This document shows positions 53,160-61,082 of a stretch of DNA of 64,000 bases, piece after piece; position 1 is the first letter of the stretch; every line of letters begins with the position of its first letter. Location of the stretch: positions 1-64,000 of the forward strand of contig CABIYQ010000008.1 of NCBI GenBank assembly GCA_902362965.1. Reading direction: 5' to 3'. The notes beneath the pieces are model-generated. The model was not told where the DNA came from. It made no database searches and saw only the letters and a program-made list of their open reading frames with translations. Made by a program: the position numbers and the translations under genes. The stretch is from Oscillospiraceae bacterium (GTDB lineage Bacteria; Bacillota; Clostridia; Oscillospirales; Ruminococcaceae).

Positions 53160-53579
53160 TCATTCTAAATTGTTATAGATGGTCAAAAGCATTTGTTTTA
53201 ATTTTTCTATTTCCTCTTCTGAAAGTGAAGTAAGCAGTCTTCTTTCAGTGGCGGAAATTCTTTGTTCCATTTCATCGCTCAAAGCTTTTGCTTGTTCAGT
53301 CAGTGCAACGATTTTGTTTCTCTTATCCTTTTTATCAACCCAGCAGATCAGATGTCCGTTCTGTTCCATACGTGAAATAATACCGACAATCGTCGGGTGG
53401 GAAACCTCTAAAAATATTTCAATTTCTTTTTGTGTGGCCTGACCGTCTTGACTGGCTAAAAAAGTCAGTACACGGCTTTGCGCTAAGGTTAAATTACTAT
53501 GCTTTAAGTCAGCGTCCGCTTTGACCTTTAACTTGTCGTTAATGTTTTTAATCAAATATCCAATGTCCTTTTGTGGCAC
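53160..53579 (-). CDS. MarR-family transcriptional regulator
   Basis: This 139-residue winged-helix protein has the MarR pattern: NLTLAQSRVLTFLASQDG then TQKEIEIFLEVSHPTIVGII, RMEQNGHLICWVDKKDKRNK and LTEQAKAL. It most likely represses itself and the two ABC genes downstream and responds to a drug or small molecule. AGGAGG precedes the ATG. A sigma-A promoter with a 23-base palindrome covering its -10 lies upstream. Confidence 0.92.
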   Translation of the reverse strand: MPQKDIGYLIKNINDKLKVKADADLKHSNLTLAQSRVLTFLASQDGQATQKEIEIFLEVSHPTIVGIISRMEQNGHLICWVDKKDKRNKIVALTEQAKALSDEMEQRISATERRLLTSLSEEEIEKLKQMLLTIYNNLE

Positions 53580-53604
53580 AATCGTTCCTCCTTTAAAATG
53601 TGTA

Positions 53605-53627
53605 GCACGCTATATATTATAGCGTGC
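53605..53627. promoter_or_regulatory. MarR operator over the marR -10 region
   Basis: GCACGCTATA-TAT-TATAGCGTGC is a perfect 10-base inverted repeat (53605-53614 and 53618-53627) that contains the TATAAT of the marR promoter on the minus strand. Binding here would block RNA polymerase. Confidence 0.8.
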
Positions 53628-53644
53628 AGTTCGTATTTTGTCAA
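53616..53644 (-). promoter_or_regulatory. SigA promoter of marR
   Basis: On the minus strand TTGACA (complement of 53639-53644), 17 bases, TATAAT (complement of 53616-53621). Confidence 0.85.
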
Positions 53645-53704
53645 GTAGGTTGAAAGATTTTTCATATGTCAATTTTTAATAGTGGCAGGGGCTGAATCCG
53701 AACA

Positions 53705-53747
53705 AAACAAAAAGAGCTAACTGACTTATCAAAAAATCAGTTAGTTC
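53705..53747 (-). terminator. Terminator of the lipoprotein gene
   Basis: AGCTAACTGA (53715-53724) pairs with TCAGTTAGTT (53737-53746); on the minus strand a T-rich run follows. Confidence 0.8.
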
Positions 53748-53793
53748 TTTATATTCTTACCCCCTGTTACAGGTATTTGGCATTTATATGTAT

Positions 53794-54276
53794 TTATTCA
53801 AAATACGACAGAATTATATTTTCCGCCTTTTTGTTATCATTTGTGCATATCCAGTATACATAATTACCCTTTGTATTTATTTCAGCATCACAGAGCTTAT
53901 CATATTGCTCTTTCACATAGTCTTTAAAAACGCCTTTTTGGCTTTCAATCCTTTCCGCTACTGCTTTTTTAACCTTTTGAGTATCTTCAGCTTTTATCAG
54001 ACATATTTCATCAGCATCTCCACCGGAGCCTGCCCACCAGACTGAATATTCAGAATAATCCCCGTCCTCCAGATTGTATCTGAACTGAAAATTGTCCTCG
54101 CTTACTTCAACCATTTCCGGAAATTCAATACCGCAGTCAATAACCTCTGCAGTAATTTCACTTACCGGTTTTGAAGTCTTGACATTTTCATTTGAATCCT
54201 TTTCGCAGCCAGCTAATGCAAAAACCATAAACGTAACTGCAAAAGCGCCGGCAATTCTTCTTTTTGTTCTGTACAT
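53794..54276 (-). CDS. DUF4358 lipoprotein
   Basis: This 160-residue protein has a lipoprotein signal peptide with lipobox LAGC (about residues 21-24) and a DUF4358 domain (DEICLIKAEDTQKVKKAVAE then QKGVFKDYVKEQY and GNYVYWICTNDNKKAENII). The function is unknown; in Clostridia it often stands near SGNH hydrolases and O-acyltransferases of the cell envelope. It lies 14 bases after the SGNH gene and is probably co-transcribed with it. Confidence 0.88.
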   Translation of the reverse strand: MYRTKRRIAGAFAVTFMVFALAGCEKDSNENVKTSKPVSEITAEVIDCGIEFPEMVEVSEDNFQFRYNLEDGDYSEYSVWWAGSGGDADEICLIKAEDTQKVKKAVAERIESQKGVFKDYVKEQYDKLCDAEINTKGNYVYWICTNDNKKAENIILSYFE

Positions 54277-54290
54277 TTTTAATTTCCCCT

Positions 54291-55148
54291 TTATATATTT
54301 TTATTATTAGCTGTATGAGATAAAATATAGTCAAGCATAATACTGTACGTTGTCTTTTTAAAATGCATACCGTCTTCAGCGGCATTTTCTTCAGGAAATT
54401 TACCGTCATTACCTTTAAGAGCAGTATTAATATCAACATAATATATTTTCTTTTCATCAGCCATTTTAAGTAATTCAGAATTATATTTGTCTATATCTGA
54501 ATTTAATATTGGTTCTTCTTCAGCCGATTCTCTTGCAGCTGTGACAGGGGGAATTGAAAGTATATAAATATTTGAATCCGGAAGGTTCTGTTTAACACTG
54601 TCAACAAATTCGGAATAATAAGAAATCATATCGCTTACAGACAGCCACGCAATTCCGTTACTGCCAAGCATTATATAAATATTTTCAGGCTTCGCCTGTT
54701 TAAGTCCTTCAAGCACTGTTGTTTGACCAAATTGGGTCTGAATTGTATCAGTATTTATTTTTTCAATGTTCATGCCAATTTCTGCATAAACATTTTTTAT
54801 GGGTACTAACTGATAATCAGATAATCCGACAGTTATAGAATCCCCGACAAATGCACATTTTCCAAAATAAGTTTCCGTAAGTGGTTCAGATAACGGAACA
54901 GGATTTATTATTTCTTTTACTTTATCAGGAGAATCATCAGCAATACTTTCTGTTTTTGATACATCAGACGATAAGAACATATTGTTTTCCGTTTCATCAT
55001 TACCTAAATTGGCTCCTGTCATATAAATAAAAAAGCAAACGGCAGTCACAATAATAAATATAATAAAAACCACTTTGAATCTGAATCTTATCAGCGGACC
55101 GCTGCTGCTTTTCACATACGTATAAGTTCTGCGCCGTTTTCCCGACAT
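54291..55148 (-). CDS. Membrane-anchored SGNH/GDSL hydrolase
   Basis: This 285-residue protein has an Arg-rich cytoplasmic start, one membrane helix (about 25-47: RFKVVFIIFIIVTAVCFFIY) and an extracellular SGNH hydrolase domain with GDSITVGLSDY (block I, nucleophilic Ser), IMLGSNGIAW and, near the end, DGMHF (catalytic Asp-His). It probably deacylates a cell-wall or exopolysaccharide polymer. It pairs with the DUF4358 lipoprotein. Confidence 0.88.
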   Translation of the reverse strand: MSGKRRRTYTYVKSSSGPLIRFRFKVVFIIFIIVTAVCFFIYMTGANLGNDETENNMFLSSDVSKTESIADDSPDKVKEIINPVPLSEPLTETYFGKCAFVGDSITVGLSDYQLVPIKNVYAEIGMNIEKINTDTIQTQFGQTTVLEGLKQAKPENIYIMLGSNGIAWLSVSDMISYYSEFVDSVKQNLPDSNIYILSIPPVTAARESAEEEPILNSDIDKYNSELLKMADEKKIYYVDINTALKGNDGKFPEENAAEDGMHFKKTTYSIMLDYILSHTANNKNI

Positions 55149-55277
55149 TTTCTCATGCTCCTATAATACAGTTTACAACATATTTTTTCTTTTTTCTCTA
55201 TAAATTCCCATAAAATTATTATACCTCAACAGCAAAATTTTTGCAATAGTTTTTTAAGAATTAAATCTGTATAATTA

Positions 55278-55306
55278 TTGCAAAGTTCTCCAACATATAG
55301 TATAAT
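55278..55306 (+). promoter_or_regulatory. SigA promoter of the asnB operon
   Basis: TTGCAA (55278-55283), 17 bases, TATAAT (55301-55306), 46 bases before the asnB ATG. Confidence 0.75.
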
Positions 55307-55351
55307 ATAAGGTAAGCATTTGTAAATAATTTTTAACTGGAGGATACAAAT

Positions 55352-57226
55352 ATGTGTGGATTTGTTGGTTTTACTAACTATATAAATAACTCTAATATCG
55401 TGCTTGAAAACATGATGAATAAAATAATTCACAGAGGACCCGATTCAGGCGGTACTTACATTGATGACGGTATCGCACTTGGATTCAGACGTCTCAGTAT
55501 TATTGACCTTGCTCAGGGCGATCAGCCTATATTAAATGAAGACGGTTCAAAAGTTCTTTTATTTAACGGTGAAATATATAATTTTCAAAGTATACGTGAA
55601 AAACTGATTGCTGCCGGCCATAAATTCAAAACAAAAACCGACTCTGAAGTTCTTCTTCACGGTTATGAAGAATACGGTAAAAATCTGCTTAATATGTTAA
55701 GGGGTATGTTTGCATTTGTTATATGGGATAAAAATACAAAAGAGCTTTTTGGCGCACGTGACTTTTTCGGAATAAAACCGCTGTATTATTCTCTCTCCGG
55801 TAAAAGCTTTTTATTCGGGTCTGAAATAAAAAGTTTTCTTCCTCATCCTCATTTTAAAAAAGAAATGAATGAGGATGCTTTAGAAAATTACCTTACATTT
55901 CAGTATTCTCCATGCAATGAAACATTTTTCAAAAACGTATTTAAGCTTCCAGCTGCTCACTGTTTTACCTATAAAGACGGAAACTTAAAAATTGAACGTT
56001 ACTGGGAAATAAAATTTGAAGCCGATGAAAAGCCTGATCTCGACAGCTGGGTAAATAAAATCTCGGATATTTTTCATAACTCGGTTGAAGCGCATAAAAT
56101 CGCCGACGTTGAAGTCGGAAGCTTTCTTTCAAGCGGCGTAGATTCAAGTTATGTAGCCGCTATTGCAGACGTTGATAAGACCTTTACCGTAGGATTCGGA
56201 AACGATGAAAAGTACAATGAAATCGGTTGGGCAAAGGATTTTTCAAAAGCTATCGGAAAAGCCAACACAAGTAAAGTTATAACTCCGGAGGAATACTGGA
56301 GTTCTCTTTCAAAAATTCAGTATCACATGGACGAACCGCTTGCCGATCCTGCGGCTGTAGCGCTATACTTTGTATGCAATCTTGCGTCGCAAAAATTAAA
56401 GGTTGTTTTATCAGGCGAAGGCGCAGATGAAATTTTCGGCGGATATAACGTATACAGCGAACCTGACGGTACTTTTTATGACAAACTTCCAAGAGGAATT
56501 AAAAGAGGTATAGGCGCAGCGGCCGGAAAGCTTCCGGCTCACAGAGGAGTAAATTTCTTTATCAGAAAAGGCAAAGACCTTGAAGAAAGATTTATCGGAA
56601 ACGCGTATATGTTTACTCCTGAAGAAAGAAAAAAACTCCTGAAAATTAAAACAAACGCTCCTGATCCGACTGAAATTACAAAGCCATTTTATGATAAAGT
56701 CAAAAATAAAGACGATGTTACTAAAATGCAGTACCTTGATCTGCACATGTGGATGACAGGCGATATTCTGCTTAAAGCCGATAAAATGAGTATGGCAAAT
56801 TCTCTGGAGCTTCGGGTACCTTTCCTTGACAAGGAAGTTATGGCAGTTGCTGAAAAAATTCCGCGCCGTTACAGAGTAACACATAAAGAACAAACAGACG
56901 CAGATACTAAATACATTACAAAGTATGCTATGCGCCTTGCCGCCAAAAAGGATACCCCTCCTCAGACTGCTAAAACGGCTGCAAAGAAAAAGCTCGGATT
57001 TCCTGTTCCGATTCGTGTATGGCTTAAAGAGGATAAGTATTATAATATTGTAAAATCAAGCTTTACAGGAAATGCGGCAAATAAATTCTTTAACACAGAT
57101 ATGATCGTAAAGCTTCTTGACGATCACAAAAACGGCAAGGCGGACAACAGCAGAAAAATATGGACTATATATACTTTTCTTGTATGGTACAATGTGTACT
57201 TTGAAAATTCAGAATTTGTAAAATAA
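55352..57226 (+). CDS. asnB: Asparagine synthetase B (glutamine-hydrolysing)
   Basis: AsnB makes asparagine from aspartate, ATP and glutamine nitrogen. The N-terminal Cys2 nucleophile follows Met (MCGFVGF), with RGPDSGGTY, LGFRRLSIIDL and FNGEIYNF of the glutaminase domain; the synthetase PPi loop is VGSFLSSGVDSSYVAA, then LSGEGADEIFGGY. The 624 residues are normal. CTGGAGG precedes the ATG. It leads an operon with an HD hydrolase and pyrB; linking Asn and pyrimidine routes would share aspartate. Confidence 0.95.
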   Translation: MCGFVGFTNYINNSNIVLENMMNKIIHRGPDSGGTYIDDGIALGFRRLSIIDLAQGDQPILNEDGSKVLLFNGEIYNFQSIREKLIAAGHKFKTKTDSEVLLHGYEEYGKNLLNMLRGMFAFVIWDKNTKELFGARDFFGIKPLYYSLSGKSFLFGSEIKSFLPHPHFKKEMNEDALENYLTFQYSPCNETFFKNVFKLPAAHCFTYKDGNLKIERYWEIKFEADEKPDLDSWVNKISDIFHNSVEAHKIADVEVGSFLSSGVDSSYVAAIADVDKTFTVGFGNDEKYNEIGWAKDFSKAIGKANTSKVITPEEYWSSLSKIQYHMDEPLADPAAVALYFVCNLASQKLKVVLSGEGADEIFGGYNVYSEPDGTFYDKLPRGIKRGIGAAAGKLPAHRGVNFFIRKGKDLEERFIGNAYMFTPEERKKLLKIKTNAPDPTEITKPFYDKVKNKDDVTKMQYLDLHMWMTGDILLKADKMSMANSLELRVPFLDKEVMAVAEKIPRRYRVTHKEQTDADTKYITKYAMRLAAKKDTPPQTAKTAAKKKLGFPVPIRVWLKEDKYYNIVKSSFTGNAANKFFNTDMIVKLLDDHKNGKADNSRKIWTIYTFLVWYNVYFENSEFVK

Positions 57227-57245
57227 TCCGAAAGGCGAAAAATTA

Positions 57246-57914
57246 ATGGCAAGTATTGTAACATATAAATATATTAAGCAAAATCCCGATATTATGGAAT
57301 ATATAAGAAGGGCGGATCAAGCTTTAAAAGCTCAGGGTTACACTGAACATTCCTTTGCTCATGTGGAAATAGTAGCGCAACATGCAAGTATGATTCTATC
57401 TGAACTGGGATATGATGAACGACAAATTGAGCTTGCCAGAATTGCAGGTATAATGCATGACATCGGTAATGTCATAAACCGTATTGACCATGCGCAAAGC
57501 GGAGCAGTTATGGCATTCAGACTTCTGGATAATTTAAGTATGCCAGCCTCTGAAATATGCTCAATAATATCGGCAATCGGTAATCACGACGAATCTACCG
57601 CACAGCCTATTGACGCAATTTCCGCCGCACTTATAATTGCCGATAAAACAGACGTGCGCAGAAGCCGCGTAAGAAACAACGACTTTCTTACATTTGATAT
57701 TCACGACAGAGTAAACTATGCCGTTGAAAAATCCGCCTTATATTTTAATGAAAGTAAAACTGCAATTATTCTTGACTTGATAATTGATACTGAAATATCT
57801 CCCGTTATAGAGTATTTTGAAATTTTTTTAAACCGTATGCTATTATGCAAACGTGCATGCTCATATTTGGGAATCCAATTTAAAATGATTGTAAACGGTT
57901 CTTCATTACTATAA
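57246..57914 (+). CDS. HD-domain phosphohydrolase
   Basis: This 222-residue protein has the HD pattern: TEHSFAHVEIVAQHASMIL (first His), IAGIMHDIGNV (HD pair) and ALIIADKTDVRRSR (last Asp). The substrate is unknown; HD proteins cleave nucleotides or cyclic dinucleotides. It lies 20 bases after asnB and 23 before pyrB, all in one apparent operon, which may hint at nucleotide metabolism. The family is common in Clostridia. Confidence 0.85.
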   Translation: MASIVTYKYIKQNPDIMEYIRRADQALKAQGYTEHSFAHVEIVAQHASMILSELGYDERQIELARIAGIMHDIGNVINRIDHAQSGAVMAFRLLDNLSMPASEICSIISAIGNHDESTAQPIDAISAALIIADKTDVRRSRVRNNDFLTFDIHDRVNYAVEKSALYFNESKTAIILDLIIDTEISPVIEYFEIFLNRMLLCKRACSYLGIQFKMIVNGSSLL

Positions 57915-57937
57915 ACGTAAAAATTCAGGAGGTTAAA

Positions 57938-59020
57938 ATGATATCGCAATATCCTCATTTAATAGACTTAAACGACTATCCGGTTTCATGGTGGAATAAA
58001 ATAATCGAACTGGGTCACGATATAAAAAATCACCCCCAGAGATATACTCACGCATGTGACGGAAAAATAATGGCTACTCTTTTTTATGAACCTTCCACAC
58101 GTACTCAGATGTCTTTCCAGTCGGCAATGATAAGACTGGGAGGCAGCATAATAGGATTTGACAATCCGGCAACTTCTTCTGTCTCCAAAGGTGAAAGCTT
58201 GAAGGATACCACTAAAATTGTCAGTAACTACGCCGACATACTTATTATAAGACATCCTCTTCCAGGCGCCGCAAAAGCAGCAGCGCTGACTGCTGATTGT
58301 TCAGTGGTAAATGCCGGTGACGGCGGTCACCTCCATCCTACTCAAACGCTTACAGATCTGCTTACTCTTAAGGAAGAAAAAGGCAGACTGGATAATCTCA
58401 ATGTAGGTCTTTGCGGAGATCTCGTAAACGGTAGGACAGTTCACTCTCTTTGCAAGGCTCTATCCGCTTACTCAGGAAATACTTTTGTTCTGATTTCCAC
58501 TCCTCAGCTTAGACTCCCGTCATATATAAAAGATATAATTATTGCAAGCGGAAGCAAATTTACAGAAGTCACATCTCTTGATGAAGTTATAAATGATTTG
58601 GATATGCTTTATATGACCAGAATACAGCAGGAACGTTTTGCAAGTGAAGAAGAATATCTGGCGGAAAAAGATACATATATACTTGACAGAAAAAAATTGA
58701 AAAAAAGCCGTTCTGATATGATTATTATGCACCCTATGCCAAGAGTAGATGAAATTGCAGATGAAGTTGACGATGATAAGCGTGCGGTTTACTTTAAACA
58801 GGCAAAATACGGAATGTATGTAAGAATGGCGCTTATAATGACCATGCTGGAAAATCAGAAACCTATTAAACTGATTAAGGGTATTGAACGTCCGCAATGC
58901 TTATGTACAAATCCCAAATGCATAACCAATACTGAACACTATCTGCCAAAATCATATCTTGGTACAGGAGATACTATCGAATGTGAATACTGCGATGAAA
59001 GAATTCTTCTTACACACTAA
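57938..59020 (+). CDS. pyrB: Aspartate carbamoyltransferase with PyrI-like zinc tail
   Basis: PyrB carbamoylates aspartate in the second step of pyrimidine synthesis. The catalytic part (1-310) has S53-T-R-T56, K84 (SSVSKGES), RHPLPGAA and HPMPRVDEI. At the C-terminus C323-x4-C328 (CTNPKC, followed by ITNTE) and C349-x2-C352 (CEYC) match the zinc module of the PyrI regulatory chain, but the allosteric nucleotide-binding domain of PyrI is absent. AGGAGG precedes the ATG. It ends the asnB operon. The tail makes this 360-residue enzyme longer than a normal PyrB. Confidence 0.94.
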   Translation: MISQYPHLIDLNDYPVSWWNKIIELGHDIKNHPQRYTHACDGKIMATLFYEPSTRTQMSFQSAMIRLGGSIIGFDNPATSSVSKGESLKDTTKIVSNYADILIIRHPLPGAAKAAALTADCSVVNAGDGGHLHPTQTLTDLLTLKEEKGRLDNLNVGLCGDLVNGRTVHSLCKALSAYSGNTFVLISTPQLRLPSYIKDIIIASGSKFTEVTSLDEVINDLDMLYMTRIQQERFASEEEYLAEKDTYILDRKKLKKSRSDMIIMHPMPRVDEIADEVDDDKRAVYFKQAKYGMYVRMALIMTMLENQKPIKLIKGIERPQCLCTNPKCITNTEHYLPKSYLGTGDTIECEYCDERILLTH

Positions 59021-59027
59021 AAAATAA

Positions 59028-59060
59028 TAAAAAATCACTGTGTTTCACAGTGATTTTTTA
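59028..59060. terminator. Bidirectional terminator after pyrB
   Basis: AAATCACTGTG (59032-59042) pairs with CACAGTGATTT (59046-59056) between A and T runs, serving pyrB and the converging carboxypeptidase-like gene. Confidence 0.85.
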
Positions 59061-59075
59061 ACTTTCTAAAATATT

Positions 59076-60461
59076 TTACTTACGTTTATTTCCATATAAC
59101 TTTTTAACTATTTTTTTATTTGAAAAGCTTCCCTTAGCACGTTTTTTTGCATCGGTATATGCCCAGATACATAATCCCAGATATATCAGCGAGAGAAAGA
59201 TAGTTGCAATTATCGCAATTAAAAACCATACTGAACTGAAAAAGTTTTTTGTCATTGACAAATTAAATTTCAGAAAAGATCTTTCAACATCCGTAGACGC
59301 CACCAAATCTATAACGGCAATTTGTTCGTCAGAAAGCTTTAATTCAATTTCTCCTAACTTTTCTCCCTTTTTAACAGGCGCTTTTACATTTTCAGCCAGT
59401 TTGATATTTTTTTGTATTGACGTTGTATCTATATCACTATACCACAAAGTGGACAATTCTTCTTTTGGTTTTACCAAAACATATCCGCTTCCATCTGAAT
59501 TTTCCACCTTGATTTCTGCAATTTCCTCATCGTCAGAAAGCAATACCTGATAGCTAAAATTATCAAATACCCATTCCAGTAGATTGTAGGCGTCCTCGAG
59601 ATGATAATATCTTGAATTTCCTTCTTCATTATAAAAAGGAGCGTTCAGTAAAACTAGCAAATATTTTATACCGTCTGAGCTTCCCATTGTAATTATATTT
59701 CGTCCGCCAAGCTGAAGATTTCCGGTTTTAATTCCCTTTACTCCATATAAATAATAATCGCTTGCAGCACTCATAATTATATTTGAATGGCTCCAACTCC
59801 AATCACCTTCGTGAGCAGTCACATAGCTTGAAGGGTGAACCTCATATTCCTCTGTAGTTGCGATATCCTCAAATCCCGGTACTGTTAAAGCATACTGAGT
59901 TATCAGCGCCATGTCTTTAGCTGTTGTAACCTGCTTTGGATCATAAAGTCCGTGTGGATTAGTAAAAACAGTATTAACGGCTCCGATTTCCTGTGCTTTT
60001 TTATTCATTTTATCTACAAAAGCAGAAATATTCTGATTTCCAAAATGATAAGCCAGAATATTTGCAGCTTCACAGGAAGACGTCAGCATAAGCGCATAAA
60101 GATAATCAGTCACCGTCAGCGTATCGCCGTCCCATATCTCAGCATACCTTAAATCGTCCTGATATTCATATTCATCAAATTCTTCATATAACATCTTATT
60201 TGCCGTTATCGTAACCGAATCTGTATCCGTACAATTTTCCAGAACAATGATTGCCGTCATTATATCTACCAGTGAAGCCGGCATTTGTTCTGCGTCCGCA
60301 TTTTTTTCATAAACTACAGCTTTTGTGTCAAGATTAATCATATATGCCGACTGACTATATACCTCAAATGAAGGTGTAAAAGAAATTGCTTGACAATAAT
60401 CATATGACGATATATATATACAAATAAGTATTGCTGACAATACTGATATAATTTTTTTCAA
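59076..60461 (-). CDS. D-Ala-D-Ala carboxypeptidase-like protein, catalytic Lys replaced
   Basis: This 461-residue protein has a signal peptide (about 1-25), a penicillin-binding S11 domain, a C-terminal PBP5-type beta domain (about 310-395) and a membrane helix near 410-435 with a Lys-rich tail. The SxxK motif reads S63-L-V-D66, so the catalytic lysine is Asp. The second motif is S128-S-C130, a variant of SxN, while K245-T-G is intact. It is probably not a normal carboxypeptidase and may bind peptidoglycan instead. The start is TTG, with AGGAGC upstream. Confidence 0.88.
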   Translation of the reverse strand: MKKIISVLSAILICIYISSYDYCQAISFTPSFEVYSQSAYMINLDTKAVVYEKNADAEQMPASLVDIMTAIIVLENCTDTDSVTITANKMLYEEFDEYEYQDDLRYAEIWDGDTLTVTDYLYALMLTSSCEAANILAYHFGNQNISAFVDKMNKKAQEIGAVNTVFTNPHGLYDPKQVTTAKDMALITQYALTVPGFEDIATTEEYEVHPSSYVTAHEGDWSWSHSNIIMSAASDYYLYGVKGIKTGNLQLGGRNIITMGSSDGIKYLLVLLNAPFYNEEGNSRYYHLEDAYNLLEWVFDNFSYQVLLSDDEEIAEIKVENSDGSGYVLVKPKEELSTLWYSDIDTTSIQKNIKLAENVKAPVKKGEKLGEIELKLSDEQIAVIDLVASTDVERSFLKFNLSMTKNFFSSVWFLIAIIATIFLSLIYLGLCIWAYTDAKKRAKGSFSNKKIVKKLYGNKRK

Positions 60462-60503
60462 ATTCCAACAGCTCCTGTTTTATTCCAGTTATTATTTTAC
60501 TAT

Positions 60504-60532
60504 ATTATATCATGTGTTGAACTGAGAAGCAA
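60504..60532 (-). promoter_or_regulatory. SigA promoter of the carboxypeptidase-like gene
   Basis: On the minus strand TTGCTT, 17 bases and TATAAT lie about 45 bases before the TTG start. Confidence 0.6.
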
Positions 60533-60644
60533 TACTTTTTTTCATTTTTATGGAACAGTTTTGGCTGTTGATGATACAGTCTGTTTTTTTAAAAATGATG
60601 CAGTCATTAAATGTAACGTATCTGAATCGTTTGAGATTGTTTTA

Positions 60645-60673
60645 TTGACATAGGTATAATTATATGCTATCAT
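60645..60673 (+). promoter_or_regulatory. Promoter of a truncated XRE-type gene
   Basis: TTGACA (60645-60650), 17 bases, TATCAT (60668-60673). It drives only the ten-codon remnant that follows. Confidence 0.6.
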
Positions 60674-60693
60674 TAACTTAAGAAGGGTGTATT

Positions 60694-60726
60694 ATGAATA
60701 TAGGAAGTAGAATTAAACAAAGATGA
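60694..60726 (+). pseudogene. Truncated XRE-family regulator remnant
   Basis: A good ribosome site (AAGAAGGG) precedes ATG at 60694, which opens MNIGSRIKQR and stops. This is the usual start of an XRE helix-turn-helix repressor (compare NIGxRIKxLRKxxG), cut at once. The rest of the gene is gone. Confidence 0.5.
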
Positions 60727-60747
60727 GAAGACATGATTGATACCGTG

Positions 60748-60776
60748 TTGACAAAAGAATACTAACGCTGTACAAT
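60748..60776 (+). promoter_or_regulatory. Orphan promoter next to a terminator
   Basis: TTGACA (60748-60753), 17 bases, TACAAT (60771-60776). Transcription would start right at the terminator 60783-60807, so no gene is served; this looks like a deletion scar. Confidence 0.5.
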
Positions 60777-60782
60777 AAAACT

Positions 60783-60807
60783 TTCCCCTTACTGAAGGGG
60801 AATTTTT
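60783..60807 (+). terminator. Terminator after the XRE remnant
   Basis: TTCCCCTT (60783-60790) pairs perfectly with AAGGGGAA (60795-60802), followed by five T. Confidence 0.85.
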
Positions 60808-60898
60808 ATAAAAAATAATGCTCCGCAAAAAATGCAGAACGTTATAATGCAGTTATCATATTAATTTTAAATAAAATCGTGTAAAAAACGTATATGTA

Positions 60899-60928
60899 AT
60901 ACAAAATCCTACGTAAATGCGTAGGATT
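60899..60928 (-). terminator. Terminator of tRNA-Arg
   Basis: On the minus strand AATCCTACG and CGTAGGATT form a perfect stem with a six-base loop, followed by a T-rich tract, right after the tRNA 3' end. Confidence 0.8.
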
Positions 60929-60937
60929 ACATAAATT

Positions 60938-61014
60938 TGGTGTTCCCGAGGTGATTCGAACACCCGACCTACCGCTTAGGAGGCGGTCGCTCTATCCAGC
61001 TGAGCTACGGAAAC
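60938..61014 (-). tRNA. tRNA-Arg (anticodon CCU)
   Basis: On the minus strand the sequence folds as a complete tRNA: acceptor stem GTTTCCG with CGGGAAC, D arm GCTCAGCTGGATAGAGC, anticodon stem ACCGC with GCGGT around loop CTCCTAA (anticodon CCT, reading AGG), T arm GGGTGTTCGAATCACC, discriminator A and an encoded CCA at 60938-60940. A terminator follows. A long plus-strand frame crosses it, but that is not coding there. Confidence 0.95.
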
Positions 61015-61082
61015 ATCTATTTAATTATAGCATAAATTTTATATGTTTGCAAGTGAAAATATTATTTTTTAGGAGATTTAAT

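Noticed and set aside
60951..61082. Upstream extension of the folC frame
   Set aside because: It runs through tRNA-Arg on the other strand, and a good ribosome site lies at the ATG 61083.
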